From Struthio camelus (lineage: Eukaryota; Chordata; Aves; Struthioniformes; Struthionidae), in the NCBI RefSeq assembly GCF_040807025.1, contig NC_090967.1, positions 7,556,001 through 7,620,000 on the forward strand: 64,000 nucleotides of DNA, in the 5' to 3' direction. This document shows positions 21,401 through 32,618 of this stretch, in pieces. The notes under the pieces are model-generated. The model had not been told where the DNA came from, ran no database searches, and worked only from the letters and a program-made list of their open reading frames with translations. The stretch's first letter is position 1; each line of letters starts with the position of its first letter. Both the position numbers and the translations under genes were made by a program.

Positions 21401-22051
21401 ATCTTAATCCGACCCTCTGTCCCTGGGGCCCTGTCCATTGTCCCTCCTCCCTCCCTAGCCAACGTAAGCAACGAAAGGGGCTTCCAGAGCAGAGCGAGGG
21501 GAGGGTGGCAGGGGGGAAACAGAACCCCCAGAATTCCCTTTTGAGTTCTGAAGACACGGAGACTCTGGGCTCTTCAGAGATGAGAAGCCTCAAGTTCTGT
21601 GGTGGGGGGGGGAAAAGAGCTCTATCTATTAATACATCCATTTGCTGCGTGGACTTTTAAACATTGCAGTGAAAGGCTGCTGCGTTCCACAGATGGGAAA
21701 CCTGAGGCGCTGAGCTAGCGGTTGCAATTCTGAATGGAAAGGTTGTTTGTATGGTTTTGAATTTGAGATTCCTTTCTTTCTTTCTTTTGCTCCTCCTCCT
21801 CCCCTTGGATACTATCTCTTCTGCTTTGGAGATTGAAATCTTTAAAATGAAAACATAATAATACTGCCTCCCTCCCAGGATCTCCAGCTGGGGAGGGCAA
21901 ATAGTTGTCACTGAAAAAACGAACTCTTGAAATAGACCCCATCATCCTTCCCTTCCCCATCTCAATTCCCATTTATTTTTCTTTATAACCTTGCCCTTCT
22001 GATATTCAACACTGAAAGGGTTTTTATAATTTTAAATTATTACTGCTGTTA

Positions 22052-22057
22052 AATAAA
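22052..22057 (+). terminator. RNF126: RNF126 poly(A) signal AATAAA
   Basis: AATAAA in an AT-rich stretch about 650 bases after the RNF126 stop. It implies a 3' UTR of about 21,401-22,075 holding a G-run and a pyrimidine tract. It is the first canonical hexamer after the stop codon on this strand. Confidence 0.75.
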
Positions 22058-22079
22058 TGGACGTTTCAGCTCAACGAGA

Positions 22080-25000
22080 AGTTATGCATGATTTGTGGAA
22101 AACTACAGGGTAAGCTCTCTGGAGACTGCTGTGCTGAGCCGTCCCGTTTCATCCAAGGGCAGGCTGGGCTTGTCAGAGCCCTCCTGGCGTGCTGTGTGCA
22201 GGCATGCTGTGACCTCTAGGCACCAGACTCCTCCATGACCAGCAAGCACCCCATACGTGCATTGCCAGCTTGCGGATCGTTGAGTGGTTGGCTGCAGGGT
22301 TGCAACTGAAAGCATCCTCGCCTGGTCTTTTGTATTTTTTACAACTTCTCCCTGTTGCAGTCCTGCCCTTCTCACAGCCTGAATGGACTTTTCCAGTGTG
22401 TTGACATCAAGACTGGGCGTGCACCAGAGCAAGGACCAGCCAAATATCATTGTGATCAAATAATATACAGGAAAAATGACACTTTGGAGAAAAATGTATT
22501 TCAAAGCTACTTAAAATACAACTGATTAAAAAAGGAGAGAGAGAGAGACAAACATCCCAGGTGTGCTTGTGATTCAGTTTCCTTGGCAGAACTGGGGGTT
22601 GGAGAATGAAAAGAACATGACCAGAGCGGGGGAGTCTCTCACCTGCTGTGTGTATCCGTGCTCTCTTCGGCTGGGAGATGTGAAGCAGGGATAAAAACGT
22701 GGGTTTACTGGGATCTCTCGCCGAGGGGCTTCATTTATTGCTCTAATCAGATTGAAACTCTAGATGCAGCGCTGCCACCTCTCTAAAAGACGCCCTGGAT
22801 CTTGAACATGGGCAGGGCTGCATGCTGCTGCATGTGATGTCTTCAGAGGAGTGTGGATAGGGAGAGGTGAGTGAGCTTTCTGCTCTGCTGGCTGCCTCTT
22901 CCAGCATCAAGAGAGGAAGAAGGTGACTGTGTGCTCAGCAGTCATATATGATACCAGCAGGAGGAGCAAGAAGGCAATGTGTTTCACATGCTTGTGTGTG
23001 GCAGCAGGTAAAATGCCTGGGAGCCAAAAAAAGTTTGAGGAAGGAAAAGCAATTTTCTGCCTATCTCAGGAAGTGTTGGTCTGTATTACATTGGGCAGAT
23101 GTCAGCTGATATCTGTCAGTCAGCCAGGTCTGACAGTGTTTGTGTGAAGGCATTTTATACTCCAGGCTATGCGTCAGGACCTTGCTTGGTATACGCCAGA
23201 GGTGGGAGGTCTCTTGGCTTGCTCTTGCACCCCAGTCCAGGTGCTTTGCGGGGCTTTGAACTTCACTCTTGAGTTTGCGCTTGAGAGGTCTGTACTGCAG
23301 AGCTGATCTGTATTGGGGCTGGCCTTGCACTCCTCTCCCTGAGTAGGCAGATGCCATCCTTATTAGGATGGATAGCCTGTCCTCCATGCCGCTTTTCTCC
23401 TGTCTCTTAGTCCTTACTGCATTCCCTTCAGCAACTCCCAGTCCTGGTCCTGGCCCAACCTCTTACCCTCTCATCATCTGCTGAAATTAGCACTGCAGTA
23501 GTTCATGTGGGCTTCACCTCTGAGTCTTCTTCATCACCTTCTGCAGTTTTCTTCATCTGCTGCTTGTTTCCGTGGGAAGTTGCCATCTTCCTCATCTTGC
23601 TTTAGGCTCTCTTGTGCTCAGGTAAGGCTGTGTCAGCGCTGCTTGGACCACCTTTGGAAAGACACCTATGGAGCCAGGAGCCTTGTAACAGGCAAGCACA
23701 GGACTCTGATGCGAGCAGGTTTAAGCTCACTTAATGAGCTGCCACACAGCTGCTGCGCCACTGCGTGCTCTTAGCCCCTGGCAAATGCTAACTACCATGC
23801 ATTAGTTTAAAGCTTATTGAAGTTTTCAGTTGATATGCTCTGCCCTGAGTTTGCCCCGGGCTGAGTAACGGTCCATTTGTGCTCTCCAGGGCTTGGCAGC
23901 TGCACAATGCAATTTGTCTCTCCTTTGAGTCTGATTGTGTTGGGGGCTGCTCTTCGGGTCTGGGGTCTGGCCCTGGTGACACGGGCACAGGCCAGGCTGC
24001 AGGATGAGGTCCTGGCTCTACCCTCCCCGTGCCCTGACGCATCTCACTCTGGGACGAGCACTGAAGGACCTCAGGTCGGGTTTGCCATGGGCAGACCTGG
24101 GCTGCGTCAGCTTCAGGCAGATGTTTCCTTCTCCAGCTCCAACCTGCTGCCTTTCCAGCCAGCAGCACTCCGGCTGCTCAGCTTCCTGCTCGGTGCCTGC
24201 TCTGCTGTGCCCTGCCGTTCCCCTTGGCAAGCTGCTGCTGCAGGTGACTTTGCACCGGAGCCCTTGTCCCAAGGCCCTGTCCTTGGCTGTCTCTGTCCCT
24301 TTGGTGACTCAAATGCAGGAACTTGGACGTGGCCTAGAAGTTACTGAGTGCAGAAGGAAGAAACTTGGGCTGTGTGGAATGAAGGAGGAGCCGATTGCCC
24401 TGCGGACACCAGCTGGATGTTGGCAGCCCTGTTGGTGTCACGGGGCTGGGCGAGAGACTGGCAGGTGACTTGGGCAATCTGGCAGCTGTGCACTGCTTTC
24501 CAGTGACCCCCGGCAAAGCCACCAGGCTCTGCGGAGCCAGCGGCATCACGAAACCAGCCTGCACTGCTCCTCAGTGGCCTTGGGATGACAAAACCCTTGA
24601 CCTGCTCCACCTTGAGTTTGTGTTGCCCCGTGTGGGATGGAAAGAGTATTTAAAGCTTCACTGCTCTGGAGGCTCCCCGAGTCCTCCCTGTCTTTTGAAC
24701 GCTCAGAAGGGGCCCTGTGAGCTGGGCTGAGCGCGGCTGGGGCAGGCGCTGGCCTGCCTTGCTGGGTACGTCAAGGTCCTGGCACCACACAGGGCTTTGG
24801 GCTCTTGAAGAGCCTTAGCTCAGAGACCTGGCCCTTCCTCCCAAAAGCTTTCCAGTGAGGGACATGTCCCCATAGGAGGGAAAAGGTGTCTTGTTTGGTG
24901 TTTCTTGAACCATTTCAGAATAGAGGAGAAGGTTGTTTGGAGAAGATGTCCCCAACTTTGATTGCAAGGAGCGATTTGCCAAAACCTGTCGGGGCCCACG

Positions 25001-26170
25001 GCAGCCTGAGCTGGCTGGGCTGAGCGCGGCCGGCCGTCCTGAGCAATTGTCCTGGAATGTTTTTCTCGGGTTGCTCCTGCCAGCTCAACCAGGGCACTTC
25101 GATGGCGCCTTTGATCTCGGTGGGCGGATGCTTCCAGGACGAGGGTTTATCTCAGGACTGGTATATCGGGGTTAATAGCTCATCCTGCGCTGGAGGCTGA
25201 GCCAGAAACTTCTGCCGCTGTGCTCTGGGCTTGGGAGGCAGGTAATAGCAGGAAGATCCCCACTTGGCCGCTGTGCACCCATCTGCCGGGCTGGGACGGG
25301 AGAAGGCTTTGCTGTTTAGTCGCTGAAACACAGACCTCCTCGGCGGGGTTTAGGTGCTTGGCTGTGCCGTCGGGTGTTCCCAGCTCTCCCGAGGCGCCGG
25401 GTGTGATCTGTTCAGCTGTGAAACGCGCAAAGCAAAGCACGAGCTAGTTTGGTGGCTCCTGCTGCTCCCGTCTAGCCGGGGGCTCCCGGACAGATGGGAC
25501 GACAGTTAAGGCAGTGGCTGTTCCCTCTTGACACAGACTCGTCTTGGAGCTGGTTTGGTAAGAAATGGAACGAGTCTGGTGGTTTCTGCTCGGGCCATCG
25601 CTCATGTCTGACGTGACAAAGTGACCGAGCGGCGATGCCTCTCTGCAGCGGGGTGAGGAGGGCGTTCCAGGAACGTGCCCTGGCTGGGATGCTCAGGTGC
25701 CGGTGCTATTTCTGGCTGCGGTCCCCTCCAGGCAAGGTGTCTGCAGTCACTTACCTGTCGCCTTCAGGAGTGCCTGGCTCCCGCTCCACCGCTGTCAGGT
25801 TGGAGCTGATTTGGAGGGAGGTGAGGGGCTGGACCAAGCGTTGAACTGCACCGCTGCCGCCGTACGGCATGGCATGGCATGGCACGGCACAGTCATGCGT
25901 GCACTTCCACCCAGCCAGGTCCCGGGGACTTGGGGCTTTCCCTGCCTCCATCCTGCTCCCTCCTTGTGCCCCAGCAAAGCCAGTATGGTGTTTCCCGGGT
26001 GGGTGCGTCCCCCCCCGAGCAGGGGGACAGGCCGGGCTCCCCACCAGCAGCAGCAGGGCCGATGCCAGTGGCTGCAACAGCAACCCCAGGCGCATCACTC
26101 AACGCTGCGATCCTGGAGGAAGGGCTGGTGGCCGCCCGGACCAGCCCAAGCAAGACTCACTCCCCCTCCG
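22080..26170. other. RNF126-FGF22 tail-to-tail intergenic region, no gene recognised
   Basis: Four kilobases of moderate to high GC. Apart from a short (GGCAT)n run at about 25,864-25,890, no repeat family, exon or RNA gene was recognised. Open frames up to about 150 codons are scattered on both strands without domain features. Confidence 0.5.
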
Positions 26171-26186
26171 GTACCGTGAACGTGGC

Positions 26187-26192
26187 TTTAAT
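26187..26192 (-). terminator. FGF22: Candidate FGF22 poly(A) signal ATTAAA
   Basis: The minus strand reads ATTAAA, the commonest variant hexamer, about 380 bases after the FGF22 stop codon. No AATAAA was seen on this strand between the stop and this point. Placement is tentative. Confidence 0.4.
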
Positions 26193-26454
26193 TTCCACAG
26201 GTGCTTGGACACAAGACAAACGCAGCCCTCCAGCCCATCCCGGCCCCGCAGTCCCTGTCGGCGTCGCCGTGTCCTGGCCCTCGCAGCCATGCCGTTAGCA
26301 GCGCGACAGCCGCGGGGCCGGGCGGAGGTGAGACGGCGGCAGGGGCAGCGCGCTGCCCAGCCTGCGTCCGGACGGCGGGGAGCGTCGTGTCCCGGCGGCG
26401 CCGTGGGTTGGGGCTGGCGCATTCGCCTCCCGCCTCCGTCCTTTTGGTCTCCGC

Positions 26455-26530
26455 CGTGCAGTTAAAACATAAAACAATAAATAGCAAAAAAATAGATATG
26501 TATATATACATAAAATAACCCTTTTTTCCT
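26455..26530 (-). promoter_or_regulatory. FGF22: AT-rich island in the FGF22 3' UTR with a Pumilio-type site
   Basis: A 70-base AT-rich stretch stands out in GC-rich DNA just after the FGF22 stop codon. On the sense (minus) strand it contains TGTATATA at 26,510-26,503, matching the PUM consensus UGUANAUA, and an ATTTATTG word further on. This suggests post-transcriptional control; it is inferred from motif only. Confidence 0.45.
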
Positions 26531-26569
26531 TTACCCCCCCCCCCATAAAGACAAACCCAGGAGCCGGGC

Positions 26570-29500
26570 TCAGGCGACGAGCAGGGGCAGGAAGTGAGTG
26601 GCGAGGTGCCGGCGCCGCGTCCGGCGCCCAGGCTGGGGCCGGCCCCGGCCGTTGAGCGAGAGGAACATGAGGCGGCCCCGGTGCCGCCAGCGCCGCGAGG
26701 CGTAGGTGTTGTAGCCGTTCTCCTCGATGCGCTCCTGGAAGGCGCAGCTGGGGCTGAACTCCTTCTGGCGGGAGAGGGAAGGGGGTGAGCGGGGGCCGCG
26801 CCGCCTGCCTGGGGGCTCCTGGGCTGGGGCAGGGCAGGACGCCTGGGCTCCTTGGCGCGAGGACGGGAACGGTCAGAGCGTGGGAAAGCAGCGGGCTGCT
26901 CCGGGGCTCTGGTCCCGGTTTATTTGGGCTCCTGGGCAAAGCCCGTGCTGTACCCCCCGCTCCAGTCCCCGGGGAGGCGGCGTTGGACCTACCGACCCGT
27001 AGAGCCTCCCCTGCTTGTTCATGGCCAGGTAGAAGCCGGTGTGCACCGCTCGGATGGCCACGACGCCGACGCGCACCGACCGGATCTCCACGATGCCTGC
27101 GGGCACAGGGAAGCGCCCTGAGCCGGGGACCGAGGCGCCCGCCGCAGCGCACCTTCGCCCCAACGCGGCCGGCGCGGGGACGCCGGCACCGCCGAGAGCT
27201 GCTGCCGAGGGCCGAGGCCGGCCGACCCCTGCCAGGATGCGAGAGCAGCCGGAGGGACGGCGAGGAGGGAACCTCTGCTCCTGGGAGGGTTCGATCTTCA
27301 TTCGTCTCGGGCCCAGCCGCTGCCCAGGAGCAGGGCTGCGCTGGAGCGACGCCAAGGAAAATCCCCGCTGCTTGGAACAAATGGTCGGCCTTTGCCCTGT
27401 GCCGACCTCTGGTTTCGTCTCCCCTAATTGGCAGCTGTGTTTGTGTACTTGGCCAAAATGTGTTTGCAGCGCCCTGGGGACCCGACCCGGCTGTCAGCTC
27501 ACCCATCCCTCAGGGGCTGCAGGGTCCCTGGGGCCTGAGTGAGTGCCGGGGCTGCCGCCGAGGCAGCCCAGGGGCTGGTCTGGCTGTTCCCCAAGCTGTC
27601 TCGCCTGGGAAGGGCAGGAGGGCTCGGCCGAGACCCTGCCCTGGCCTGCGAAAGAGGGGAGCTGCTCCAGGCGAGGAAACGTAGCGCTGCTGGGTGTCCT
27701 GGCAGGGGCGGCGGGTGCCCGCTGGCTGCAGTAGGTGGGTTTCCCAGGGTGCGTGCATGGAGGTGACTGTGCACATCTGGATGCCAGGGAGGTGGATGCA
27801 CAGAGGTGATTGTGCACATCTGGGTGACAGTGGGTGGATATTGTGCACATCTGGATGACGGTGGACCCACGGGGGTGACTGTGCACATCTGGATGCCAGG
27901 GAGGTGGATGCAGAGGTGATTGTGCACATCTGGGTGACAGTGGGTGGATATTGTGCACATCTGGATGACGGTGGACCCACGGGGGTGATTGTGCACATCT
28001 GGATGACAGGGTGGATGCGCAGAGGTGAGCATGCACACCTGGGTGGAGGCCTGCAGGTGCAATGCAGCAGGGCGGGTGCTGCCTGCGTGCGTGCCCGTGC
28101 GGGTCACCCGCTCGGCGTGCGCACGGAGGGCGCGGGTGGGAGGCAGGGACCGTGGGGCAGCCCCGTGCAGCGCGAGGACAAACCCGGAGCCGTGGGCCGG
28201 AGGGGAGCTGCAGCCGCCTCTGGCTGCCTGCTTGGCCGGAGGTGCGCGTGTCTGGCCTGCAGATCTCCCATCAGAGCCGCTCATCAGAAAGGCATGTGGT
28301 CAGACCGGGCAGCTTTTACAATGGAAACACCCAGAGCGCCGTCAGAGACTCGCTGGATTCCAGCACCTCCTTGCTCCGGCCGGACCGTGCCGCTTGCCGG
28401 GGAGCCAGGAGCATCTGCCGGCCAGGCAGCCCGCTGGGCACGCGAGTGCGTCCCTGCTCGTGCCCCGGCGGCGCCCTGCCACTGCCCACTATCGCCGGAG
28501 ACCTCTTCCCAACCGCGGTCTCCTCCTCCTGCTCAGCACCAGCACGAACGCGCCTGCCTGCTCCCGAGCTCGGGAGCTGCGTCAGCCCCGCTCGGGGCCG
28601 GGGCCGGGGCTCGGCGAGGAGCCGAGCGAGGGGGAGCAGCGGTGGGGGTGCCGGCTCTGGGGCTGCCGGGTGAGGGGCAGCTCCTCGCTCCAGCCTCGCC
28701 GGCCTCTGCCCTTGTTGGCACGGGCAGGGGGCTCGAGCCTGCGCTTCCCGGCAGCTCCGGCAGCCAGCGGGGTCTCAGGGGTCCCCGAGGGGGCCGGCGG
28801 TGCCGGAGGGAGAGCCGAGCCCGGGCGGGCAGGGGGGCGGCGGGGGCCGTGGCGGGCGCAGGGTGCAGGCGGCACGTGAGCAGGAGGGAAGGGGAGGTCT
28901 TGGGGTGCAGGGACGCTTCGGCTGGTTCACGGCCCGCGCAAAGCAGGGGGCAGAGCCGCTGCAGTGTCTTCCCTGAGGCCTTAAACCCCCGGCGTGCCAG
29001 CAAAAACCAAGCTCTTTGCTCCGCACGGGGCGCCCGCGTGGCCCGACCTGGCGTGCACCAGCCCGGTAAAGCCGTTAGCCGTTAGCGGCGCTGGGGAAGG
29101 GCTGAGCAAACGCCTGCAAATCCATCTCGGTTTATCACCGTCTGCAGCGGCTGCTATTAATAACAAAGGACTCCTGCTTTTCTAAAAATAACCCCTCGGC
29201 TGCTCCCAGCGCCCCGTCCAGCTCAGCCCTGCATGTCGTCTCCAGGCCCCAGCGAAGCGCAGCGGCCGCTTGGCTCGCAGGTGCCCGGGAGAGCGCCCGG
29301 CCGGCGCAGGGGCGGCAGCGGGGCCGGCGGGAGGCGCCGGGGCAGACGGAGCCCAGCCCGGAGTGGGTCGCCTGCGGCTGCCATCCCGCTGCCGTGCGGC
29401 GCTGCCAGAGCCCAGACGCCTCCGGCTCCGCGGCAGGATCCCAGCTGGGCCGGGCTCGGCTGCGTCGTCCGGCTGCCGGGCAGAGCCGGCTCCCTCGCCA

Positions 29501-30835
29501 GGGGCGCTTTCCTGCTTCTCCCGCTGTCGCCCGTCCCCGGGGCACGGATCGGGGGACGCTCAGCACCGGAGCTATCCCGCGCCGTCCTTCCCACCACAGC
29601 CCCGCCGCCTTCCCGGGCCCGGGGCCAGGCCCCAGCGGAAGGTCTAATCCTGCCGGCTGGTTCCCGAGGCTCCGGCGCATCGGCAGCCTGAGCAAGGCTG
29701 GGCTCCCACGGCGCTCGCCCTCTCCGTCTCCGCCGCCGGGACGCGCTGTCCGTGAACCCGCTCCGGCCCCGCTGCAGGAGCAGCCCGGGCAGAGGCGGCA
29801 GGGAGCACGTCCGCGCCGCAGGGACGGCACGGTGCCCCACGCCGGCGGCTGCCCGCGGCCCTGCCGATCCCACTCGGCCGTGTGACGGCACTGCTAGCGC
29901 CCCGCTCCGGGGGCCGGCGCCCGCTAGGCTGATCGGGGCTGGCGCCCGGCCTGGGAGGCTCCGGCCAGCTCGGGCCAGCGCCAGCACCGGCCACACGCTC
30001 AGATGTCCCTGGCGCAGTTAACCCTGACCACGCACCACCACGGGCTCTGCAGCCGGGAAGATGCTCCGCCACCGCCCGGCGGCTCGCAGCAGCCTCAGCT
30101 GACGCGTGGTGCTCCAGCCCGAAGCTCACCCCAGCCCTTCTCCCTCCTCCGCGGTTATCCCTCCTGACGCGTTTACAGGGAGCAGCCAGGTCCCCTCCCA
30201 GCCGTCTTCCATCAAGGTGACCCCAAAGGCTGCCCAGAGGGGCGAAGGACTCCCCCGCTCCCCCAGCCTCCAGGCGAGCTGGCGAGGCCGGGACAGCTCC
30301 CCCCTGGTGCCCGGTCCCTGCCCTGGCGCCCGGTGATGGGCTTTGGCTCTCAGCCCCAGCGCGGGCGGGGGCCCACGTCGCCCCCCTCCCGCCCCACGGG
30401 CCGCCCCCCCGCCGGCCGGTGAGCTGCCCCTCGGGCCCCTCCGAGCGCTGAGTGAGCCGGGGCCCCCGCATGCGCCCCGCGGCCCTGGCCCCGCCGTCGG
30501 GGCACGGCTGCTCCGCGCGGAGGGGGGCGGCCCGGGGACCCCCCGCCCCGGCCCCGGCCCCGGCCCCACTCACTGCCCGGCCGCTCCCTCCAGCGCGTCC
30601 CCTCCACGCCGCCGCTGCCGTCGATGCGCAGGAAGAAGCGGGTGGCGGAGAAGAGCCGCCGCCAGCGCACGTCGCCTTCCAGGTGGCTGTAGCTGCGCGG
30701 GGGCCGCCGGCCGCCCCATGCGGCGCTGCCCGCCGCCGGTCCCCATCCCGGTGCCGGTGCCGGTGCCGGCCCCGCCAGCACGGCGAGCGCCCCGGCGAGG
30801 CAGGCGGCCAGGGCGGCGGGGCGGCCGCGCCTCAT
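26570..30835 (-). CDS. FGF22: FGF22, fibroblast growth factor 22 (complete, 3 exons)
   Basis: Coding exons on the minus strand: 30835-30574, 27096-26993, 26764-26570. They join to 561 bases, 186 residues, next to 170 in human FGF22. Residues 1-28 ([22 protein letters not shown]...) form a signal peptide. The mature part has [20 protein letters not shown], the FGF7/10/22-subfamily block, then the beta-trefoil segments [19 protein letters not shown] and [17 protein letters not shown]. It ends with a basic heparin-binding stretch and [11 protein letters not shown]22 is a secreted, heparan-sulfate-dependent ligand of FGFR2b/FGFR1b that organises excitatory presynaptic terminals in brain and acts in skin. 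FGF10 and FGF7 are the nearest alternatives, but the C-terminal RTRR...HFLP pattern and neighbouring genes decide for FGF22. The start is set by the signal peptide. Divergent from POLRMT. Confidence 0.95.
27755..28055. repeat. Minisatellite with higher-order structure in FGF22 intron 1
   Basis: About eight units of 33-43 bases each centred on TTGTGCACATCTGGATGA or a close variant. Three successive variants form a block of about 120 bases that is repeated almost exactly (about 27,761-27,880 and 27,882-28,000). Each unit carries a TGTGCACA palindrome. Confidence 0.9.
28056..30573 (-). other. FGF22 intron 1, remainder
   Basis: CpG-rich intron sequence without recognisable exons. An AT-rich patch at about 29,150-29,195 contains CTAAAAATAA (29,182-29,191), which fits the MEF2 consensus. 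Nothing else was recognised. Confidence 0.5.
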
Positions 30836-30897
30836 GGCGGCGGGCGGCGGGCGGCGGGGCGCGGCGGGGCGCTCCGCGGCGGCGGGCGCCGGGCCAT
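30832..30897 (-). CDS. Upstream ORF in the FGF22 5' leader, stop overlapping the FGF22 ATG
   Basis: On the minus strand an ATG at 30,897-30,895 in perfect context (GCCATGG) opens a 21-codon Arg/Pro/Ala frame. Its TGA overlaps the FGF22 start codon as ATGA at 30,835-30,832. If the transcript begins upstream of 30,897, ribosomes would meet this frame first. The peptide has no recognisable function, and the frame could be chance in GC-rich DNA. Confidence 0.4.
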   Translation of the reverse strand: MARRPPPRSAPPRPAARRPPP

Positions 30898-30901
30898 GGC
30901 C

Positions 30902-30902
<1 letters not shown>

Positions 30903-30947
<45 letters not shown>
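30903..30947. repeat. (CGG)n repeat, about 15 copies, upstream of FGF22
   Basis: Uninterrupted CGG run about 70-110 bases before the FGF22 start codon. On the FGF22 sense strand it is (CCG)n in the promoter or 5' leader. Confidence 0.95.
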
Positions 30948-30949
30948 GA

Positions 30950-31200
30950 CCCCGACGGCGCGGGCGGCCGAGAGGGGCGCGAGCCGCGGGGGCGGGGCGG
31001 GGCCGCGCCGGCCAATGGGGGGGGCGCGAGCCGGTGGGGGCGGGGCCTCCCATTCATAAATCGGCGCGTGGGAGCGCGGCGCTCCCGTGGATGTCTCGCT
31101 GCGTGCAAGAGCGGCAGCAGCGGCGCGCGCGCCCCGACGGGTCCCGGTCCCGGTCCCGGTCCCGGTCCCGGTGCACCTTCCCCGGCCTGGCCTGCCGGCA
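30950..31200. promoter_or_regulatory. FGF22: FGF22 CpG-island promoter region
   Basis: CpG-dense sequence upstream of FGF22. It includes a perfect 8-base inverted repeat GGGAGCGC-G-GCGCTCCC at 31,070-31,086 and a (CCCGGT)n hexamer run at about 31,138-31,172. A CATTCATAAAT word at about 31,050 is the only AT-rich spot. No firm TATA box for the minus strand was seen. Confidence 0.5.
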
Positions 31201-32300
31201 GCAAGGCCGTCGAAGCCCTCCCGTTGGGGGCTCTCACGGTCACGGAGCCGGTGTCTGCGGAGGGCCGGGTGCGGGGGCAAGTCCGCCGCGAAGGGGAGCG
31301 GGGCCGCGGCGGGCTGGGGGGCCTGGGGAGGTGGGCAGGGCCGCGGGCAGAGGCGGCTCTGCACGGGGGAGAGCCGGGGTCGCTGCGGCTGCGCGAGGGC
31401 TGGAGTGAAAGTCGCAGGGGTGTGTGTGCGTGCACACAGCAGGTTGGGCAGAGGCAGCTCCCTGCAGGCCCTGGCTTCTCACAGCATACACGGGCTTCTT
31501 CCCTCTTCCTGCTAGATTAAGTTGTTTAGTCTTGGCATGCCTCAGTTTCCCTGTCTGTGGAGAAGGATGGCAGCTCTGCGCCGGGCCGGGCAGAGGCTGC
31601 AGTTCAAGCAGGTCATGAGCTGATCGGACTGGCAGAGCCCAGGGCAGGGCCCGGCCCGGCCCAGCACGGCGGTGTGGGTGGGAGCTTCTGGAGATGCAGG
31701 AATCCAGGTCAGCATCTGGGTGCTTGAGGCACACCCGTGGGAAACCGCCCTCCTTGCCGGGCAAGGCAGGACGCGGGAGCCCTGCTCAGCCCCGTCTGCT
31801 GAAACGCTGCCAGGAGTGACCACAAGGCATGGGGCCCTGGTCTCCTCCAGGCGGCCTGTGCCCTCCCAGGCTCCGTGGAGCCGGGGCAGGCCAGGAGCCA
31901 TCCAGCTGTGTGTTTACAAACGTGCCCTGTCCTGATTAGCGGAAGGGATGAAGGGAAACCAGCTCCACTATGAGCTGCCTGAACTGACCAGGTTTTTAAC
32001 ACCTTAATAGCAGCTTGTGAATCACAGCATCTCACTGTGTCCAGTCTAGGCCAGCCAGGCCCAGGGATCCGAAACGGCTGCACATGCGCACGCGCGTGCA
32101 AACCGCACTTTGTGAGTTTTCCTGACAAATGAGTGTATTTGACTGCTGGTCAAATGGCTTGAGTGACCGCAAGGCACCGGCCAGTGCAGGCCGCGCAGTA
32201 GTGCCTGACCGCTGTCGCACGCGCCAGGGTGCAGACGGGCACGCTCGCGTGCGCTCGGAGAGCAGCCGGCCGCACGCCACCGGCCGCGCCGGTCCGACCC
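31201..32300. other. FGF22-POLRMT intergenic stretch
   Basis: Mixed sequence between two CpG islands. At 31,531-31,573 the words GGCATGCCTCAGTTTCCCTG and TCTGT resemble a short MIR/L2 tail on the plus strand. No gene recognised. Confidence 0.45.
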
Positions 32301-32468
32301 CGCGGCGCAGCAGCGAGGTGCGTGGGCAGAGGCAGGGGCAGCGTTGGGGAGGGGGCGAGGGGCCGGCGGAGAGGGCCGGGCGGGCGGGAGGCAGAGCCGG
32401 AGGCGCCCGTCTGCCTCCCGCGCTCCGCCGCCGGGGCCGCCCCGTCCGCGGGGCCTCGCCGCCGCCGG

Positions 32469-32482
32469 CCGCCAGGGGGCGC
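32469..32482 (+). promoter_or_regulatory. CTCF-type site
   Basis: CCGCCAGGGGGCGC is within one base of the CTCF core consensus CCACCAGGGGGCGC. It lies 150 bases upstream of the POLRMT start codon, between the divergent FGF22 and POLRMT promoters, where an insulator would separate a tissue-restricted gene from a housekeeping one. Confidence 0.65.
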
Positions 32483-32499
32483 GGCGCGCTCGGCCGCGC

Positions 32500-32618
32500 T
32501 GCACCGCGGGAGTTGTAGTCCGGCGCGGGGCCGACGGGAACTACCGCTCCCGGCGGGCAGCGCGCGGCGCCTGCGCAGTGGGGCGGCGCGGCGCAGCATG
32601 GCGGCGTAGCGCGGGGGC
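32500..32618 (+). promoter_or_regulatory. POLRMT: POLRMT promoter core: ZNF143/THAP11-, NRF1- and YY1-type sites
   Basis: GGGAGTTGTAGT at 32,508-32,519 is the ZNF143/THAP11 element in reverse orientation, and a weaker copy follows at about 32,536-32,550. GCGCCTGCGCAG at 32,567-32,578 fits the NRF1 site, and NRF1 is an established activator of mitochondrial transcription genes. ATGGCGGC at 32,598-32,605 is a YY1 core. No TATA box was seen. Confidence 0.65.
32598..32609 (+). CDS. Minimal upstream ORF (three codons plus stop) before POLRMT
   Basis: ATG GCG GCG TAG stands 9 bases ahead of the POLRMT start codon. Its context has A at -3 and G at +4, which is stronger than the POLRMT ATG (G at -3, T at +4). 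It matters only if transcripts start upstream of 32,598. Confidence 0.45.
   Translation: MAA

Noticed and set aside
22080-26170. Extra gene between RNF126 and FGF22
   Set aside because: Open frames are short, overlap on both strands and show no domain, splice series or start context worth calling.
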